64,000 bases of DNA from DASQPR01 sp963797675 (GCA_963797675.1 CAWCQQ010000007.1:372001-436000), one strand, 5' to 3'; shown: positions 9,069 through 19,074, numbered from the stretch's first letter. The notes: generated by a model from the sequence alone, not told the origin. Numbers and translations are program-made.

Positions 9069-10274
9069 GCGCGTCCTGCCAGTTGAGGCCGTCCGAGGAG
9101 ACCTGCGGATGCGGGCCGAGCGTGATCAGCTCGCTGCCGGCTCGTACCACGTTTCCGGTCTGCAGCAGCGGGCCGGTCCATCGTCTGGAACGTGCCGCCG
9201 TAGTCGGAGCTGGCCAGGTACGTCGTCTTCGACCCGTTGGTGAACGACGCGATCACCTCGCCCTTGGCCGTGGCGACCAGGCTGAAGGACGTCGACAACG
9301 GCCACGCGACGCTCGGCCGCGATCGGCTGCCACGTGGTTCCGGCATCGGTCGAGTAGAGCATCTTCATGCCGCCGGCCGTACGGGCGAGGACGAACATGT
9401 CAGTGCCGTCGATCGTCGCGAACGCGGAGTTCGTCGCGCTGTCGGCGGTCGCTTGCAGCGGCTTGATGCCGGTCGAATGAGTCGTCCAGGTGGCGCCGTT
9501 GTCATGGCTGACCGAGATGCCGAGTTCGCCGGTGGGCATCGAGCCGGTGACCCACCAGCCGTGGATCGTGCTGACCAGCGTCGGCCCGCTGACCGTCGGC
9601 TGAGATGGGATGTTCTGCGGTGTGCCGGTTGCGCCGCTGACCATGCGGATCGCGCCCAGGACCGAGATCTGCACGGGACGCGGCGCCGCGGCGACCTGGC
9701 CCGGGGCCGGCTGGATCGTGATGGACACCTGGGAACGCGGGCTGCCCGCCGGGATCGCGCTGACGTTGGCCGTCGCGGTATTGACGAGGACCAGACGCGG
9801 GCTGGCCAGCTGCTCGATCGGCGTCGCCCGGATCAGCCCGACCGATTGCGGCGCGGCCCCGGTCGCGGTCGGGTTGACCTGGCTGAGCTGCAGGTTGCAG
9901 GAGTGCCCGAGGCAGACGTCGACGAGCGCGTAGGTATGCGCGTTGTCGATGCTGTCGACCGCCACCACGGTCGACGTGACCTGAGTCACGGTGCCGGCAA
10001 GCGTCGACGACATCGGGGCCGCGTTCGGGTCACCGACACTGATCCCGGCGGCGACGCCGCTGCTGTCCACCGGCCGATAGATGTGCGTGAAGACAACATC
10101 GACGATGGCCAGGCCGGGCGCGGCCACTGCCAGGACGCCGAGGATCCGGGCCGTGTTCATCAGGATCCGCCAGCGCTTGTGGCGGCGGGCCCGGCGCCGG
10201 ATCTCGGCGAATTCCGGAAGGAAGGTGTCATTTTCGACGGCTTCGCGGAGCGCGTCGAAGTTGAGCTCAGGCAT
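9037..10274 (-). CDS. Membrane-anchored beta-propeller (BNR-like) protein, probable partner of the ECF sigma factor, two frameshifts
   Basis: About 411 residues: a 40-residue cytosolic N-terminus rich in Arg and Lys, one membrane helix (around residues 45-66), then a large extracytoplasmic region. The region has sialidase/BNR-like blades such as GISVSHDNGATWTTHS, MKMLYSTDAGTTWQPIAAE and TYLASSDYGGTFQTMD. The start codon lies inside the end of the upstream sigma-factor gene (8-base overlap), so the two are co-translated. That arrangement, and the single-pass topology, suggest an anti-sigma or sensor role; this is inference, as no zinc-binding anti-sigma motif is seen. Plus-one shifts lie near 9305 and 9172. 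Confidence 0.65.
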
Positions 10275-10870
10275 CGTTCCTCATTTGAGTGACTGGGGCA
10301 GGCTGCCCCGGAACGATGTTTCCGCCGGTGCGCTGCTTGGGCGCGACCGGTGCGATGACGCGACGGCGGTGCCTCGCGCGAGCCGATCAGATCGGCCAAC
10401 AGCGCCCGACCGCGCGACAGGCGAGCCTTGACCGTGCCGACCGGTACGCCCAGCGTCTCGGCCACTTCGTGGACCGACATGTCGGCGAGGTGGTGCAGCA
10501 CGATGGTCTCGCGGGTAGGCCGGGACAGCTTCTGCAGTGCGGCGACGAGCAGGACCCGATCGGGTGTTGCGCCGGGTACGGATTCCGGGGCGACCTCGAT
10601 CCGGCCGGAGCGGACCATCGTGTCCAGGAGTCGGCGCCGGCGCCAGCGGGTCCGGGCGAGGTTGACGGCGACCGTACGCAGCCAGGCCTCCGGGTCGGCC
10701 ACGTCCAGGAACACCTTCGGCCGGGCGAGCGCCCGCGCGTACGCCTCCTGCACGAGATCCTGCGCCTCGGAGTGGTCGGCGGTGAGCCCGTAGAGCGTCG
10801 CGACCAGGCGGCGGTAGTAGGCCTGGTACGCAGCGCGTACCGCCTCTCTCGCCTCAAGATCGTGACTCAT
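10267..10870 (-). CDS. ECF RNA polymerase sigma factor (SigE-like family), one frameshift
   Basis: About 200 residues. Region 2 (YRRLVATLYGLTADHSEAQD, LVQEAYARAL) and region 4 (VHHLADMSVHEVAETLGVPV-type helix-turn-helix, then GTVKARLSRGRALL) are clear. Actinobacterial SigE-family ECF factors have this size and spacing. The start is ATG 10870 after GGCAGGGG. Near 10370 one extra base throws the frame; corrected, the tail reads VIAPVAPKQRTGG and ends at 10267, overlapping the next gene by 8 bases. It is presumably controlled by the membrane beta-propeller protein encoded next to it. Confidence 0.85.
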
Positions 10871-10996
10871 GCCGCCCCTGCCCGGAGAATCGTGGAACCG
10901 GTGTTCGTCTGCTTGTCATGATGTCTGACCGCTGGCAGGCGCGACAGGTTGCACCGGTCGCGATGGCACTTTGTGCTCGATGAAATACTCGCTGAC

Positions 10997-12029
10997 ATGA
11001 CGTCCACACCCGTTGCCGCCCGCCCGCGCGTGCTCTCCGGCATCCAGCCGACTGCGGACTCGTTCCATCTCGGCAACTACCTGGGAGCGGTACGCAACTG
11101 GGTGGCGCTGCAGGAAACGCACGACACGTTCTACTGCGTCGTCGACCTGCACGCGATCACGGCCGGCCACGAGCCGGACCTGCTGCGCCGGCGGACCCGA
11201 TTGAGCGCCGCCCAACTGCTCGCGGCCGGTCTGGACGAGGAGCGCTGCACGCTGTTCGTCCAGTCGCAGGTGCCCGAGCACGCTCAGCTCGCCTGGGTGC
11301 TGAGCTGCATCACCGGCTTCGGCGAGGCGAGCCGGATGACGCAGTTCAAGGACAAGTCGCAGAAGCAGGGCGCGGACCGCTCCAGCGTCGGGCTGTTCAC
11401 CTACCCGATCCTGCAGGCCGCGGACATCCTGCTCTACCAGGCCGACGCGGTGCCGGTCGGCGAGGACCAGCGCCAGCATCTGGAACTCACCCGCGACCTG
11501 GCCCAGCGCTTCAACACGAACTTCGGGCCGACGTTTACGGTCCCGTCGCCGTACATCCTGAAGGAGACCGCCAAGATCACCGATCTTCAGGTGCCGACCG
11601 CGAAGATGTCCAAGTCCGCGTCTTCGCCGGCCGGCGTGCTCGACCTGCTGGAGGATCCGGCCAAGTCGGCCAAGAAGATCAAGTCGGCGGTCACCGACAC
11701 CGGCCGCGAGATCGTGTTCGACCAGGTAGAGAAGCCCGGTATCGCCAACCTGCTGACGATCTTCTCGGCGCTGGACGGCAGCTCGATCGACGAACTGGTC
11801 GCGCGCTACGAAGGCAGAGGGATACGGCGACCTGAAGAAGGACCTGGCGGACGTGCTGGTCGAATGGGTACGGCCATTCCAGGAACGGACCCGGACGTTC
11901 CTCGATGACCCGGCACAATTGGATAAGGTGCTCGCGATCGGCGCCGAAAAGGCCCGTTCCGTTGCCGCGGCCACTCTACGTAGGGTGTACGAGCGGATCG
12001 GTTTCCTGGCGCCGACGAATCTTCACTGA
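10997..12029 (+). CDS. trpS: Tryptophanyl-tRNA synthetase, one frameshift
   Basis: Class I synthetase that charges tRNA-Trp. About 343 residues after correction. The class I signature is seen as SFHLGNYLGA (HIGH-like), with KMSKS in PTAKMSKSAS, and the family segments TAGHEPDLL, GFGEASRMTQFKDK, YPILQAADILLY and VPVGEDQRQHLELTRD. A single +1 shift near 11815 (extra A) lies before GYGDLKKDLADVL; without it the protein would lose its last 70 residues. The start ATG 10997 gives the usual short N-terminus before RVLSGIQPTADSFH. The 2'-5' RNA ligase-like gene begins 20 bases downstream. Confidence 0.94.
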
Positions 12030-12049
12030 GAACGGCGAGGGGGAGGCGG

Positions 12050-12580
12050 GTGGCGGCGGTGGAACCTACGGTGGTCGGCGTTGCCCTCAGCATCCCGGCG
12101 CCCGCAGCCGCGATCCTCGACGACGCCCGCGCCCGCTCCGGCGACCCGCTCGCGTCCGCCATACCGGCACACATCACGCTGCTCGGACCGACCGAAATCG
12201 ATCCGGCTCGCTTCGACGACGTGGCCGAGCACCTGGCGACGGTGGCGGCGGGCCACCGGCCGTACACGATCCATCTGCGCGGCACCGGTACGTTCCGGCC
12301 GCTGACCGAGGTCGTGTTCGTCGCCGTGGCATCCGGGATCAGCGACTCCGAACGCCTCGCCGGCGCCGTTCGCAGTGGCCCGCTCAGCCGTGAGCTGCAG
12401 TTTCCGTACCATCCGCACGTGACGGTCGCGCACGACGTGCCGACCGGTGCGCTCGATCGCGTCTACTCCGAACTCGCCGATTTCGAGACCCGGTTCGAGG
12501 TCGACCGGTTCACGTTCTACGTGCACGGCACGGACGGCCGGTGGCGGCCGGTCCGCGACTTCCCGCTCGGCGCAGCATAG
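12050..12580 (+). CDS. 2'-5' RNA ligase / cyclic phosphodiesterase superfamily protein
   Basis: 176 residues with the two HxT/S signatures of the 2H phosphoesterase superfamily: AHITLLGP (residues about 41-48) and HPHVTVAHDV (about 124-133). Members act on 2'-5' phosphodiester or cyclic phosphate bonds in RNA or nucleotides; the substrate of this actinobacterial branch is unknown to me. GTG 12050 follows a strong GAGGGGGAGG and lies 20 bases after trpS. The trpS / 2H / YihY order is common in actinomycetes, but the reason is unclear. Confidence 0.82.
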   Translation: MAAVEPTVVGVALSIPAPAAAILDDARARSGDPLASAIPAHITLLGPTEIDPARFDDVAEHLATVAAGHRPYTIHLRGTGTFRPLTEVVFVAVASGISDSERLAGAVRSGPLSRELQFPYHPHVTVAHDVPTGALDRVYSELADFETRFEVDRFTFYVHGTDGRWRPVRDFPLGAA

Positions 12581-12639
12581 CCGGTCCCTCTAAGTGCCAT
12601 TGTTGGACAAAAGCCACCGTACGGCGGGACGATAACGTC

Positions 12640-13587
12640 GTGTGGATCGTCGACTGGCCGGTCAATACCTGGAACGCGGGCATCGCCGCGGCCCGAAAAC
12701 GATCCCGCCACTTCGATCACGTGTGGCGCGCACGCGAGCGCTACAACGAGGAACTCGGTGGTCGGCTCGCGGCCGCGATCGCGTACTACGCGTTCTTCGC
12801 GGTGTTCGCGCTCGGCCTGGTCGCCTACTCGGTGATCGGGTTCGTACTCGCGTCCAACCAGAAAGCGGTCGCCGCGGTCAACAAGTTCCTGCAGGCCAAC
12901 ATCCCGTTCATCGACGCGAAGGACATCGCGTCCGGCCGCAACACGATCGCGATCATCGGCCTGGTCGGTCTCGTCTTCACCGGCGTCGGCTGGATCGAGT
13001 CACTCCGGTCATCGCAGCGCGCGATCTGGGAATTCGACCAGCAGCCGGGCAACCTCGTGATCCGCCGCCTGGTCGACCTGGCCGTGATGTTCGGGCTCGG
13101 CCTGCTGCTCGCGCTGTCGGTGTGGGTGCAGACCGGCATCGACGCGCAGATCCGGCCGCTGCTGTTCGACCTCGGCCCGCAGAACGTCCCGGTCGGGTTC
13201 CAGCAGGCGATCTCCACGATCGGTTCGGTCACCGGCATCCTGGTCGCGCTGTTCGTGAACGGCGTCCTGGCCGCATCGATCCTGTCCGGCGTCGCACGGT
13301 TACGGATGCCGCTGCGACGCCTGTTGCCCTCCACGCTGCTGGTCGCGGTCGGGCTCAGCATCATGTCCACGGTCGGCCGCGCGTATATCGAGTACAGCTC
13401 GAACCGGCCGGCGTACAAGGTGGTCGGTGGCACGGTCGCGCTGCTGCTGTTTCTCTACCTGTTCAACCAGATGGTGCTGTTCGGTGCCGCGCTCGCCGCG
13501 ACGAGCAGCCACGGCACGGTCCGAGACCTGGCCGCCGGGCCGCCGCCGAAGGACGAAGAACAGGATTTAGGGGGTACGCCCAACTGA
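12640..13587 (+). CDS. YihY/BrkB family inner-membrane protein
   Basis: About 315 residues with six predicted membrane helices, starting with the cytosolic segment TWNAGIAAARKRSRHFDHVW and the first helix IAYYAFFAVFALGLVAY, which is characteristic of the family. Later helices include the TIAIIGLVGLVFTGVGWIES and VALLLFLYLFNQMVLFGAAL segments. The molecular function is not established; the old RNase BN name was an error. The C-terminus is hydrophilic (PPPKDEEQD). GTG 12640 is preferred because upstream in-frame codons overlap the previous gene. Confidence 0.88.
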   Translation: MWIVDWPVNTWNAGIAAARKRSRHFDHVWRARERYNEELGGRLAAAIAYYAFFAVFALGLVAYSVIGFVLASNQKAVAAVNKFLQANIPFIDAKDIASGRNTIAIIGLVGLVFTGVGWIESLRSSQRAIWEFDQQPGNLVIRRLVDLAVMFGLGLLLALSVWVQTGIDAQIRPLLFDLGPQNVPVGFQQAISTIGSVTGILVALFVNGVLAASILSGVARLRMPLRRLLPSTLLVAVGLSIMSTVGRAYIEYSSNRPAYKVVGGTVALLLFLYLFNQMVLFGAALAATSSHGTVRDLAAGPPPKDEEQDLGGTPN

Positions 13588-13615
13588 ACCGCTCTCCTGC
13601 GACGATGATGGACGC

Positions 13616-14035
13616 GTGGGCGCATTAGTGACGTTGGAATTGGCGGAAGACTCTCCGATCCTCGACCTGCCGTGGATCATCACGTTCGGCCCCCTCTCCG
13701 ATGAGGAGGACTGGGAGCCGGTGGTCTGCGGGCCGTACGAGCGGGCACACGCGATCGCGCTGGCCGAGGAGATCGTGGCGGATCAGGAACTGATGGCCGT
13801 GGTCGAGCCGTTGATGGGTCTCACCTCGGTGGATGAGATCCGGGCCGAGATCGCCGAGGCGCAGACGGTCGCGGCCGAGGAGCCGGACGACGACTTCGAG
13901 GAGCTGGACGACGACGATCTGGAGTTCGATGTCGACGGCGGCGGCCCGGACGACCACATGGCGGCCGCACCCCCGACACCCGACGAGGTACGCGCCGGCA
14001 TGGCCCGGATCGCGGCGCGCTTGGCGTCAAGCTGA
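13616..14035 (+). CDS. Conserved acidic hypothetical protein
   Basis: 139 residues, not recognised as a named family. The first 70 residues look globular and contain WIITFGPLSDEEDWEPVVCG and ERAHAIALAEEI. After that comes a strongly acidic stretch (runs of Asp and Glu around residues 88-112) and a short helical C-terminus with RAGMARIAARLASS. It has no signal peptide and no membrane segment. GTG 13616 is 28 bases after the yihY stop and it reads into the nucleoside-uptake cluster, so it may be the last gene of the trpS-yihY group. Confidence 0.65.
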   Translation: MGALVTLELAEDSPILDLPWIITFGPLSDEEDWEPVVCGPYERAHAIALAEEIVADQELMAVVEPLMGLTSVDEIRAEIAEAQTVAAEEPDDDFEELDDDDLEFDVDGGGPDDHMAAAPPTPDEVRAGMARIAARLASS

Positions 14036-14081
14036 ACCCACGCTCGCGCCGATCAGTCACCGCACCATCGCCGCCGTTGCG

Positions 14082-15086
14082 GTGCTGATGCTCGTGGGCG
14101 CGTTGCTGACCGGTGCGTGCGGATCGTCCGGTGGCTTGAAGGTCGGTCTCGCGTACGCGATCGGCGGGCCGGGCGATCACGGCTTCAACGATTCGGCGTT
14201 GGCCGGCCTCGATCGTGCTCAGAAGCAGCTGTCCGGCTCGGTCGGCTCGGTCCGCGCGCTGACCGCCCGGGCCAACGAGACCGAGAAAGACCAGTACGAC
14301 CGGCTGTCGCTGCTGTGCGAGGCCGGCTACAACCCGGTGATCGCGGTCGGATTCACGTACGCGGGTGCCGATCCGACGACCGGTCCGCTCGCTCGGGCCG
14401 CGAAGGACTGCCCGCAGACGCACTTCGCGATCGTCGACGACGAGTCGGTCAGCGAGCCGAACGTAGCCAACCTCGTCTTCGCCGATGAGCAGGGCAGCTA
14501 CCTGGTCGGCGTGGCCGCGGCGTCGAAGTCGGCGTCCGGCATCATCGGCTTCGTCGGTGCCTGCCCGGCGCCGGTGATCACCCGATTTCTCGCGGGCTAT
14601 CAGGCCGGAGCGCGGTCGGTGAAGCCCGACATCGTGATCCGGCCGGCCTACGTCTCGACCGATCCGGCCCACTGCGACTTCACCGACACCGCGACCGCCA
14701 AAACGGTCGCCGCAGGCCTGTACGCCGGCGGTGCCGACGTCGTGTTCCAGGCGGCCGGCGGCGCCGGGATCGGCGTGTTCGAGGCTGCAGCCGACGCCGG
14801 AAAGCTGGCGATCGGGGCGGACGAGGACCAGTACGAGACGGTGCCGGAGCGGCTGCGGTCGGTGATCCTGACGTCGATGGTCAAGCGGGTGGACGTCGCC
14901 GTGTTCGACTTCATCGAGAACGCGAGCAAGGGCCGGTTCACGCCCGGAGTGCGGCGCTACGACCTGGCCGACGACGGTCTGACGTACGCGACGTCGGGCG
15001 GCAAGATAACGGATCTGGTGCCGTTGCTCGATGCGGATCGCCAGAAGATCATCTCCGGCGCGATCGACGTGCCGATCACGCCCTGA
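14082..15086 (+). CDS. BMP-family (basic membrane protein) solute-binding lipoprotein, copy 1
   Basis: Substrate-binding lipoprotein of the BMP/PnrA family, which delivers nucleosides to an ABC transporter. About 334 residues: hydrophobic signal segment VLMLVGALLTGAC with a lipobox Cys, then VGLAYAIGGPGDHGFNDSAL, IAVGFTYAGAD and GFVGACPAPVI, typical of the fold. The start is doubtful: the first in-frame GTG is 14082, but that leaves no basic residues before the hydrophobic core. The in-frame upstream peptide (ISHRTIAAVAV) supplies them, so a base error may hide the real start. A second BMP protein follows at 15199. Confidence 0.82.
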   Translation: MLMLVGALLTGACGSSGGLKVGLAYAIGGPGDHGFNDSALAGLDRAQKQLSGSVGSVRALTARANETEKDQYDRLSLLCEAGYNPVIAVGFTYAGADPTTGPLARAAKDCPQTHFAIVDDESVSEPNVANLVFADEQGSYLVGVAAASKSASGIIGFVGACPAPVITRFLAGYQAGARSVKPDIVIRPAYVSTDPAHCDFTDTATAKTVAAGLYAGGADVVFQAAGGAGIGVFEAAADAGKLAIGADEDQYETVPERLRSVILTSMVKRVDVAVFDFIENASKGRFTPGVRRYDLADDGLTYATSGGKITDLVPLLDADRQKIISGAIDVPITP

Positions 15087-15198
15087 GCGTACGGTCGCTC
15101 GTACCCTCATATGGTTTCGATTTCCCTGATCTGGTGATAAATAAGACATATCATCACCGGAGAGGCCGCTCTCACGTCGGCCGGAATGGGGAGTCGTC

Positions 15199-16302
15199 GT
15201 GCGCACGAAGCTCGGGGTCAGGCTGGTCAGCGTGCTTGCCATCGGCGGTCTGGTGTTGTCGGCGGCATCCTGCGGCAGCGCACCCCCAAAGACCACCACC
15301 GGATCGGGCACCTCGTCCGCGGCCGCCGCCACCGGCAAGAAGGTCAAGGCGTGCATGGTCACCGATACCGGCGGCATTGACGATAAGTCCTTCAACTCGT
15401 CCGCCTGGGCCGGGCTGCAGGCCGCGCAGAAGGCGAACCCGAACGTCGTGCCGCAGTACGTCGCGTCCACGACCGAGTCCGACTACGCACCGAACCTGAA
15501 GAACTTCGCGGTCCAGAACTGCGACCTGATCGTCGCGGTCGGCGGCCTGATGGGCACGGACACCGACACGGTGGCGAAGGCCTACCCGAACGAGCAATTC
15601 GCGATCGTCGACTACGCGAGCGCCGTGCCGAACGTCTACTCCATGCAGTTCGACACCGCGCAAGCCGCCTACCTGGCCGGATATCTGGCGGCCGGGATGA
15701 GCAAGACCGGCAAGGTCGGCACATATGGCGGCCTGAACATCCCGCCGGTCACGATCTTCATGGACGGCTACGTCGAAGGTGTGCAGCACTACAACCAGGT
15801 ACACGGCACGAACGTGACTGTGCTCGGTTGGGACACCACCAAGCACAACGGCCTGTTCGCGAACAGCTTCACCGACCAGGCGCAGGGTAAGTCGCTCGCC
15901 GAGACACTCAACAACCAGGGCGCGGACGTCATCATGCCGGTCGCCGGCGGTACCGGTCTCGGCACGGCCGCTGCGGCACAGGCATCGAACGGCAAGTTCG
16001 TCGTGATCTGGGTCGACCAGGACGGTTGTGTCAGCGCACCGACCTACTGCAACGTCTTCCTCAGCACCGTCGTGAAGAACATCTCCAACGTGGTGAAGTC
16101 GACCGCGCTGGCGTCCTCGGCCGGCACGCTGGCCAAGGGCTCCGGGTCGATCGGCACGCTGGCGAACAACGGCGTGGAACTCGCGCCGTACCACGACTTC
16201 GCCACGAAGGTACCGGCGTCGCTGCAGACCGAGATCCAACAGCTCCAGGCCGACATCATCAGCGGCAAGATCACGGTGACCTCGCCATCCAGCCCTAAGT
16301 AG
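15199..16302 (+). CDS. BMP-family nucleoside-binding lipoprotein, copy 2
   Basis: 367 residues, one intact frame. A lipoprotein signal peptide ends at LSAASC and is followed by a Thr/Ser/Ala linker. The mature protein shows KACMVTDTGGIDDKSFN, LIVAVGGLMG and VGTYGGLNIPPVTIFMDGY, the BMP/PnrA pattern. It precedes the ATPase by 10 bases and is the likely cognate receptor for the transporter at 16313-20336. GTG 15199 is preceded by a 112-base gap, AT-rich around 15130-15160, that probably holds a promoter for the transporter operon. The gap contains TGATAAATAAGACATATCA, an imperfect inverted repeat. Confidence 0.9.
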   Translation: MRTKLGVRLVSVLAIGGLVLSAASCGSAPPKTTTGSGTSSAAAATGKKVKACMVTDTGGIDDKSFNSSAWAGLQAAQKANPNVVPQYVASTTESDYAPNLKNFAVQNCDLIVAVGGLMGTDTDTVAKAYPNEQFAIVDYASAVPNVYSMQFDTAQAAYLAGYLAAGMSKTGKVGTYGGLNIPPVTIFMDGYVEGVQHYNQVHGTNVTVLGWDTTKHNGLFANSFTDQAQGKSLAETLNNQGADVIMPVAGGTGLGTAAAAQASNGKFVVIWVDQDGCVSAPTYCNVFLSTVVKNISNVVKSTALASSAGTLAKGSGSIGTLANNGVELAPYHDFATKVPASLQTEIQQLQADIISGKITVTSPSSPK

Positions 16303-16312
16303 CGGGCGTGTT

Positions 16313-17818
16313 GTGAAGCTCGAACTGCGGGGCGTCACGAAACGGTTCGGCAGTTTGGTGGCGAATGACCGCATCGACCTGACTGTCGAACCGGGCGAGA
16401 TCCACGGCCTCCTCGGTGAGAACGGCGCCGGCAAGTCCACGCTGATGAACGTGCTCTACGGGCTGCTGCAGCCGGACGCGGGCGAGATCCTGATCGACGA
16501 CAAGCCGATCAGGATCAACGGGCCGTCGGATGCGATCCGCGCCGGCATCGGCATGGTGCACCAGCACTTCATGCTCGTCGGCGTGTTCACGGTCGCGGAG
16601 AACGTGATGCTCGGGGTGGAGAACGTACGCAACGGACTGCTCGACCGGGCCGCGGCGCGCACGCTGGTCCGGGATGTGTCCGACCGCTACGGGCTGCCGG
16701 TCGACCCGGACGCGACGGTCGAGGATCTGCCGCTCGGAGCGCAGCAGCGGGTCGAGATCATCAAGGCGCTGACCCGCAAGGTCGACCTGTTGATCCTGGA
16801 CGAGCCGACGGCCGTCCTGACGCCGCAGGAGACCGACGATCTCCTCGACGTCATGCACGGGCTCAGGGCCGACGGCAAGTCCATCGTGTTCATCACGCAC
16901 AAGCTGCGCGAGGTCAAGGCGGTAGCGGACCGGATCACGGTGATCCGGCGCGGCAAAGTCGTCGGGACGGCATCGCCCGATGCCAGCCAGGACGACTTGG
17001 CCGCCATGATGGTCGGTCGTTCGGTGCAGCTCACCGTCGTGAAGGAGCCGCGCGAACCGGGTCGCCCGGTGCTCACGGTGACCGGCCTGCAAGTGGCCGA
17101 TGACCGCGGCCTGCTCGCGGTCAATGATGCAGAGCTGACGGTACGGGCGGGAGAGGTCGTTGGCGTCGCCGGCGTACAGGGCAACGGTCAGACCGAACTC
17201 GTCGAAGCCATCATGGGCCTGCGGCCGGTGATCGCCGGCCGGATCGAGTTGGGCACGAAATCCCTGGTCGGCATGAAGACCGCCGCCATCCTGGCGTCCG
17301 GCGTCGGCTATATCCCCGAGGACCGCAGCGTGGACGGCCTGGTCAAAGAGTTCTCGGTGGCGGAGTCGCTGATCCTGGACACGTACCGCCGGCCGCCGTT
17401 CTCGTCCGGCATCGCACTGCGCCGCAGCACGATCGCGGACAACGCGCGCGATCGGATCGCCGAATTCGACATCCGTACGTCCTCGCCGGACGTCGAGGTC
17501 GGCACGCTCTCCGGTGGCAACCAGCAAAAGGTGATCGTTGCGCGGGAGATGTCCCGGCCGCTGACGTTGCTGATCGCGGCCGAGCCGACCCGGGGCGTCG
17601 ACGTCGGATCCACCGAGTTCGTCCACTCGCGTGTCATCGCCGAGCGCGATCAGGGCCACGCCGTACTGCTGATCTCGAGCGAACTCGACGAGGTGGTGGC
17701 GCTCGCGGACCGCATCGCGGTGATGTACCGCGGGCAGGTTCTCGCGATCGTGCCGGCGGATACGCCGCGCGAGCGGCTGGGCCTGTTGATGGCCGGCGTC
17801 ACGGAGGATGCCGCGTGA
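16313..17818 (+). CDS. Nucleoside ABC transporter ATP-binding protein (double ATPase domain)
   Basis: 501 residues with two fused ABC domains, like RbsA/YufO-type sugar and nucleoside importers. First domain: Walker A GENGAGKST, Q-loop HQHFMLV, Walker B LLILDEPT. Its signature LPLGAQQRVEI is a degenerate form of the usual LSxGxxQ. Second domain: GVQGNGQTE (no Walker lysine, as is usual for this class) and signature TLSGGNQQKVIVARE. The gene starts 10 bases after the lipoprotein gene and its stop overlaps the next start as GTGA, so the transporter genes are co-translated. Confidence 0.93.
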   Translation: MKLELRGVTKRFGSLVANDRIDLTVEPGEIHGLLGENGAGKSTLMNVLYGLLQPDAGEILIDDKPIRINGPSDAIRAGIGMVHQHFMLVGVFTVAENVMLGVENVRNGLLDRAAARTLVRDVSDRYGLPVDPDATVEDLPLGAQQRVEIIKALTRKVDLLILDEPTAVLTPQETDDLLDVMHGLRADGKSIVFITHKLREVKAVADRITVIRRGKVVGTASPDASQDDLAAMMVGRSVQLTVVKEPREPGRPVLTVTGLQVADDRGLLAVNDAELTVRAGEVVGVAGVQGNGQTELVEAIMGLRPVIAGRIELGTKSLVGMKTAAILASGVGYIPEDRSVDGLVKEFSVAESLILDTYRRPPFSSGIALRRSTIADNARDRIAEFDIRTSSPDVEVGTLSGGNQQKVIVAREMSRPLTLLIAAEPTRGVDVGSTEFVHSRVIAERDQGHAVLLISSELDEVVALADRIAVMYRGQVLAIVPADTPRERLGLLMAGVTEDAA

Positions 17819-19074
17819 GCGCTCCGGGCGGTTTCACCGGGTCGCGGCGGGCCGCGCCGGACTCCCGGCTGCATCGCACGATCCAGTGGTTGACCAGTGC
17901 AAACTCGTTCGTGTTGACGGTGTTGTCGCTGATCACGGCGCTGATCGTCGGCGCGATCCTGATCGTCGTGTCGAACCCGGCCGTCATGTCCCAGTTCGGG
18001 TACTTCTTCGCCGCACCGGGGGCGGCACTGTCCGGCGCGTGGGGGGCGATCAGCGCCGCCTACAGCAACCTGTTCGAGGGTGCGATCTTCGATCCCACAA
18101 CGCTCAAGGGCGCGTTCACCGGTGCCAACTCGTGGTCCCAGGCGCTGTTCCCGATCTCCGAGACGCTGAAATACGCCTCCCCGCTGATCTTCACCGGCCT
18201 CGCCGTCGCGGTGGCGTTCCGGGCCGGCCTCTTCAACATCGGAGCCCAGGGCCAGGCCATCTTCGGCGCGATCGGTGCCGGTCTCGTCGGATTCGAACTC
18301 CACCTTCCGATCGTGTTGCATCTCATCCTGGCGCTGCTGGGCGGCATCATCGGCGGCGCGGTCTGGGGCGGTACGGCCGGATTCCTGAAGGCGCGCACCG
18401 GAGCGCACGAGGTCATCGTGACGATCATGATGAACTACATCGCGCTCTCCTTCCTGAGCTGGCTGATCACGCAGAAAGGCGTCCAGGATCCGGCGCGTAC
18501 GGACGCGATCAGCAAATCGGTGCGCTCCAGCGCGACGTTGCCGCCGATCATGGGCGCGAGTCTGAATGCGAATCTCGGCCTGATTCTCGGCCTGGCCGCC
18601 GTGGTCGGCATCGGATGGCTGCTCAGCCGATCGACGTTCGGTTTCGAGTTGCGTGCCGTCGGTGCGAACCCGAGCGCCGCCCGTACGGCCGGCATGAGCG
18701 TCGGTCGCACGTACACGGCGGCGATGCTGATCGCGGGTGGGCTCGCCGGCCTCGGCGGGGCGACCATCCTGCTCGGCACCGCCCACCAGCTCACCGGCGC
18801 GGTGGTCGGCAACATCGGCTTCGACGGCATCACGGTTGCGCTGCTCGGCCGGGGCAAGCCGTGGGGCGTGGTCTGGGCGGCGCTGCTGTTCGGCGCGTTC
18901 AACGCGGGCGGCAACCGGATGCAGTCCTACACCGGCGTGACCGTTGACCTCGTCAACGTGCTGCAGGCCGTGATCGTGATCCTGATCGCCGCTCCGAAGC
19001 TGATCGAGTCGATCTATCGGCTCCGCGCGACGCGAGCCGACCAGTCGTCGACGAACCTGGCGAAGGGCTGGTGA
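17815..19074 (+). CDS. Nucleoside ABC transporter permease, subunit 1
   Basis: 419 residues with about ten hydrophobic segments, of the BPD_transp_2 (LivH/LivM-like) family. Family marks are GLAVAVAFRAGLFNIGAQGQ, the EAA-like loop SRSTFGFELRAVGANPSAAR and GLAGLGGATILLG. Between the first and second helices is a larger external loop, usual for nucleoside permeases of the YufP type. It overlaps both neighbours by 4 bases (GTGA), which indicates a tightly coupled operon with the ATPase and second permease. Confidence 0.92.
   Translation: MSAPGGFTGSRRAAPDSRLHRTIQWLTSANSFVLTVLSLITALIVGAILIVVSNPAVMSQFGYFFAAPGAALSGAWGAISAAYSNLFEGAIFDPTTLKGAFTGANSWSQALFPISETLKYASPLIFTGLAVAVAFRAGLFNIGAQGQAIFGAIGAGLVGFELHLPIVLHLILALLGGIIGGAVWGGTAGFLKARTGAHEVIVTIMMNYIALSFLSWLITQKGVQDPARTDAISKSVRSSATLPPIMGASLNANLGLILGLAAVVGIGWLLSRSTFGFELRAVGANPSAARTAGMSVGRTYTAAMLIAGGLAGLGGATILLGTAHQLTGAVVGNIGFDGITVALLGRGKPWGVVWAALLFGAFNAGGNRMQSYTGVTVDLVNVLQAVIVILIAAPKLIESIYRLRATRADQSSTNLAKGW

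Noticed and set aside
9065..10292. Long plus-strand open frames opposite the beta-propeller and sigma genes
   Set aside because: They are rich in Arg, Ala and Gly with no family motifs and mirror genuine minus-strand coding; typical of high-GC antisense frames. The same applies to long antisense frames opposite cysN, the ABC transporter and cvnA.
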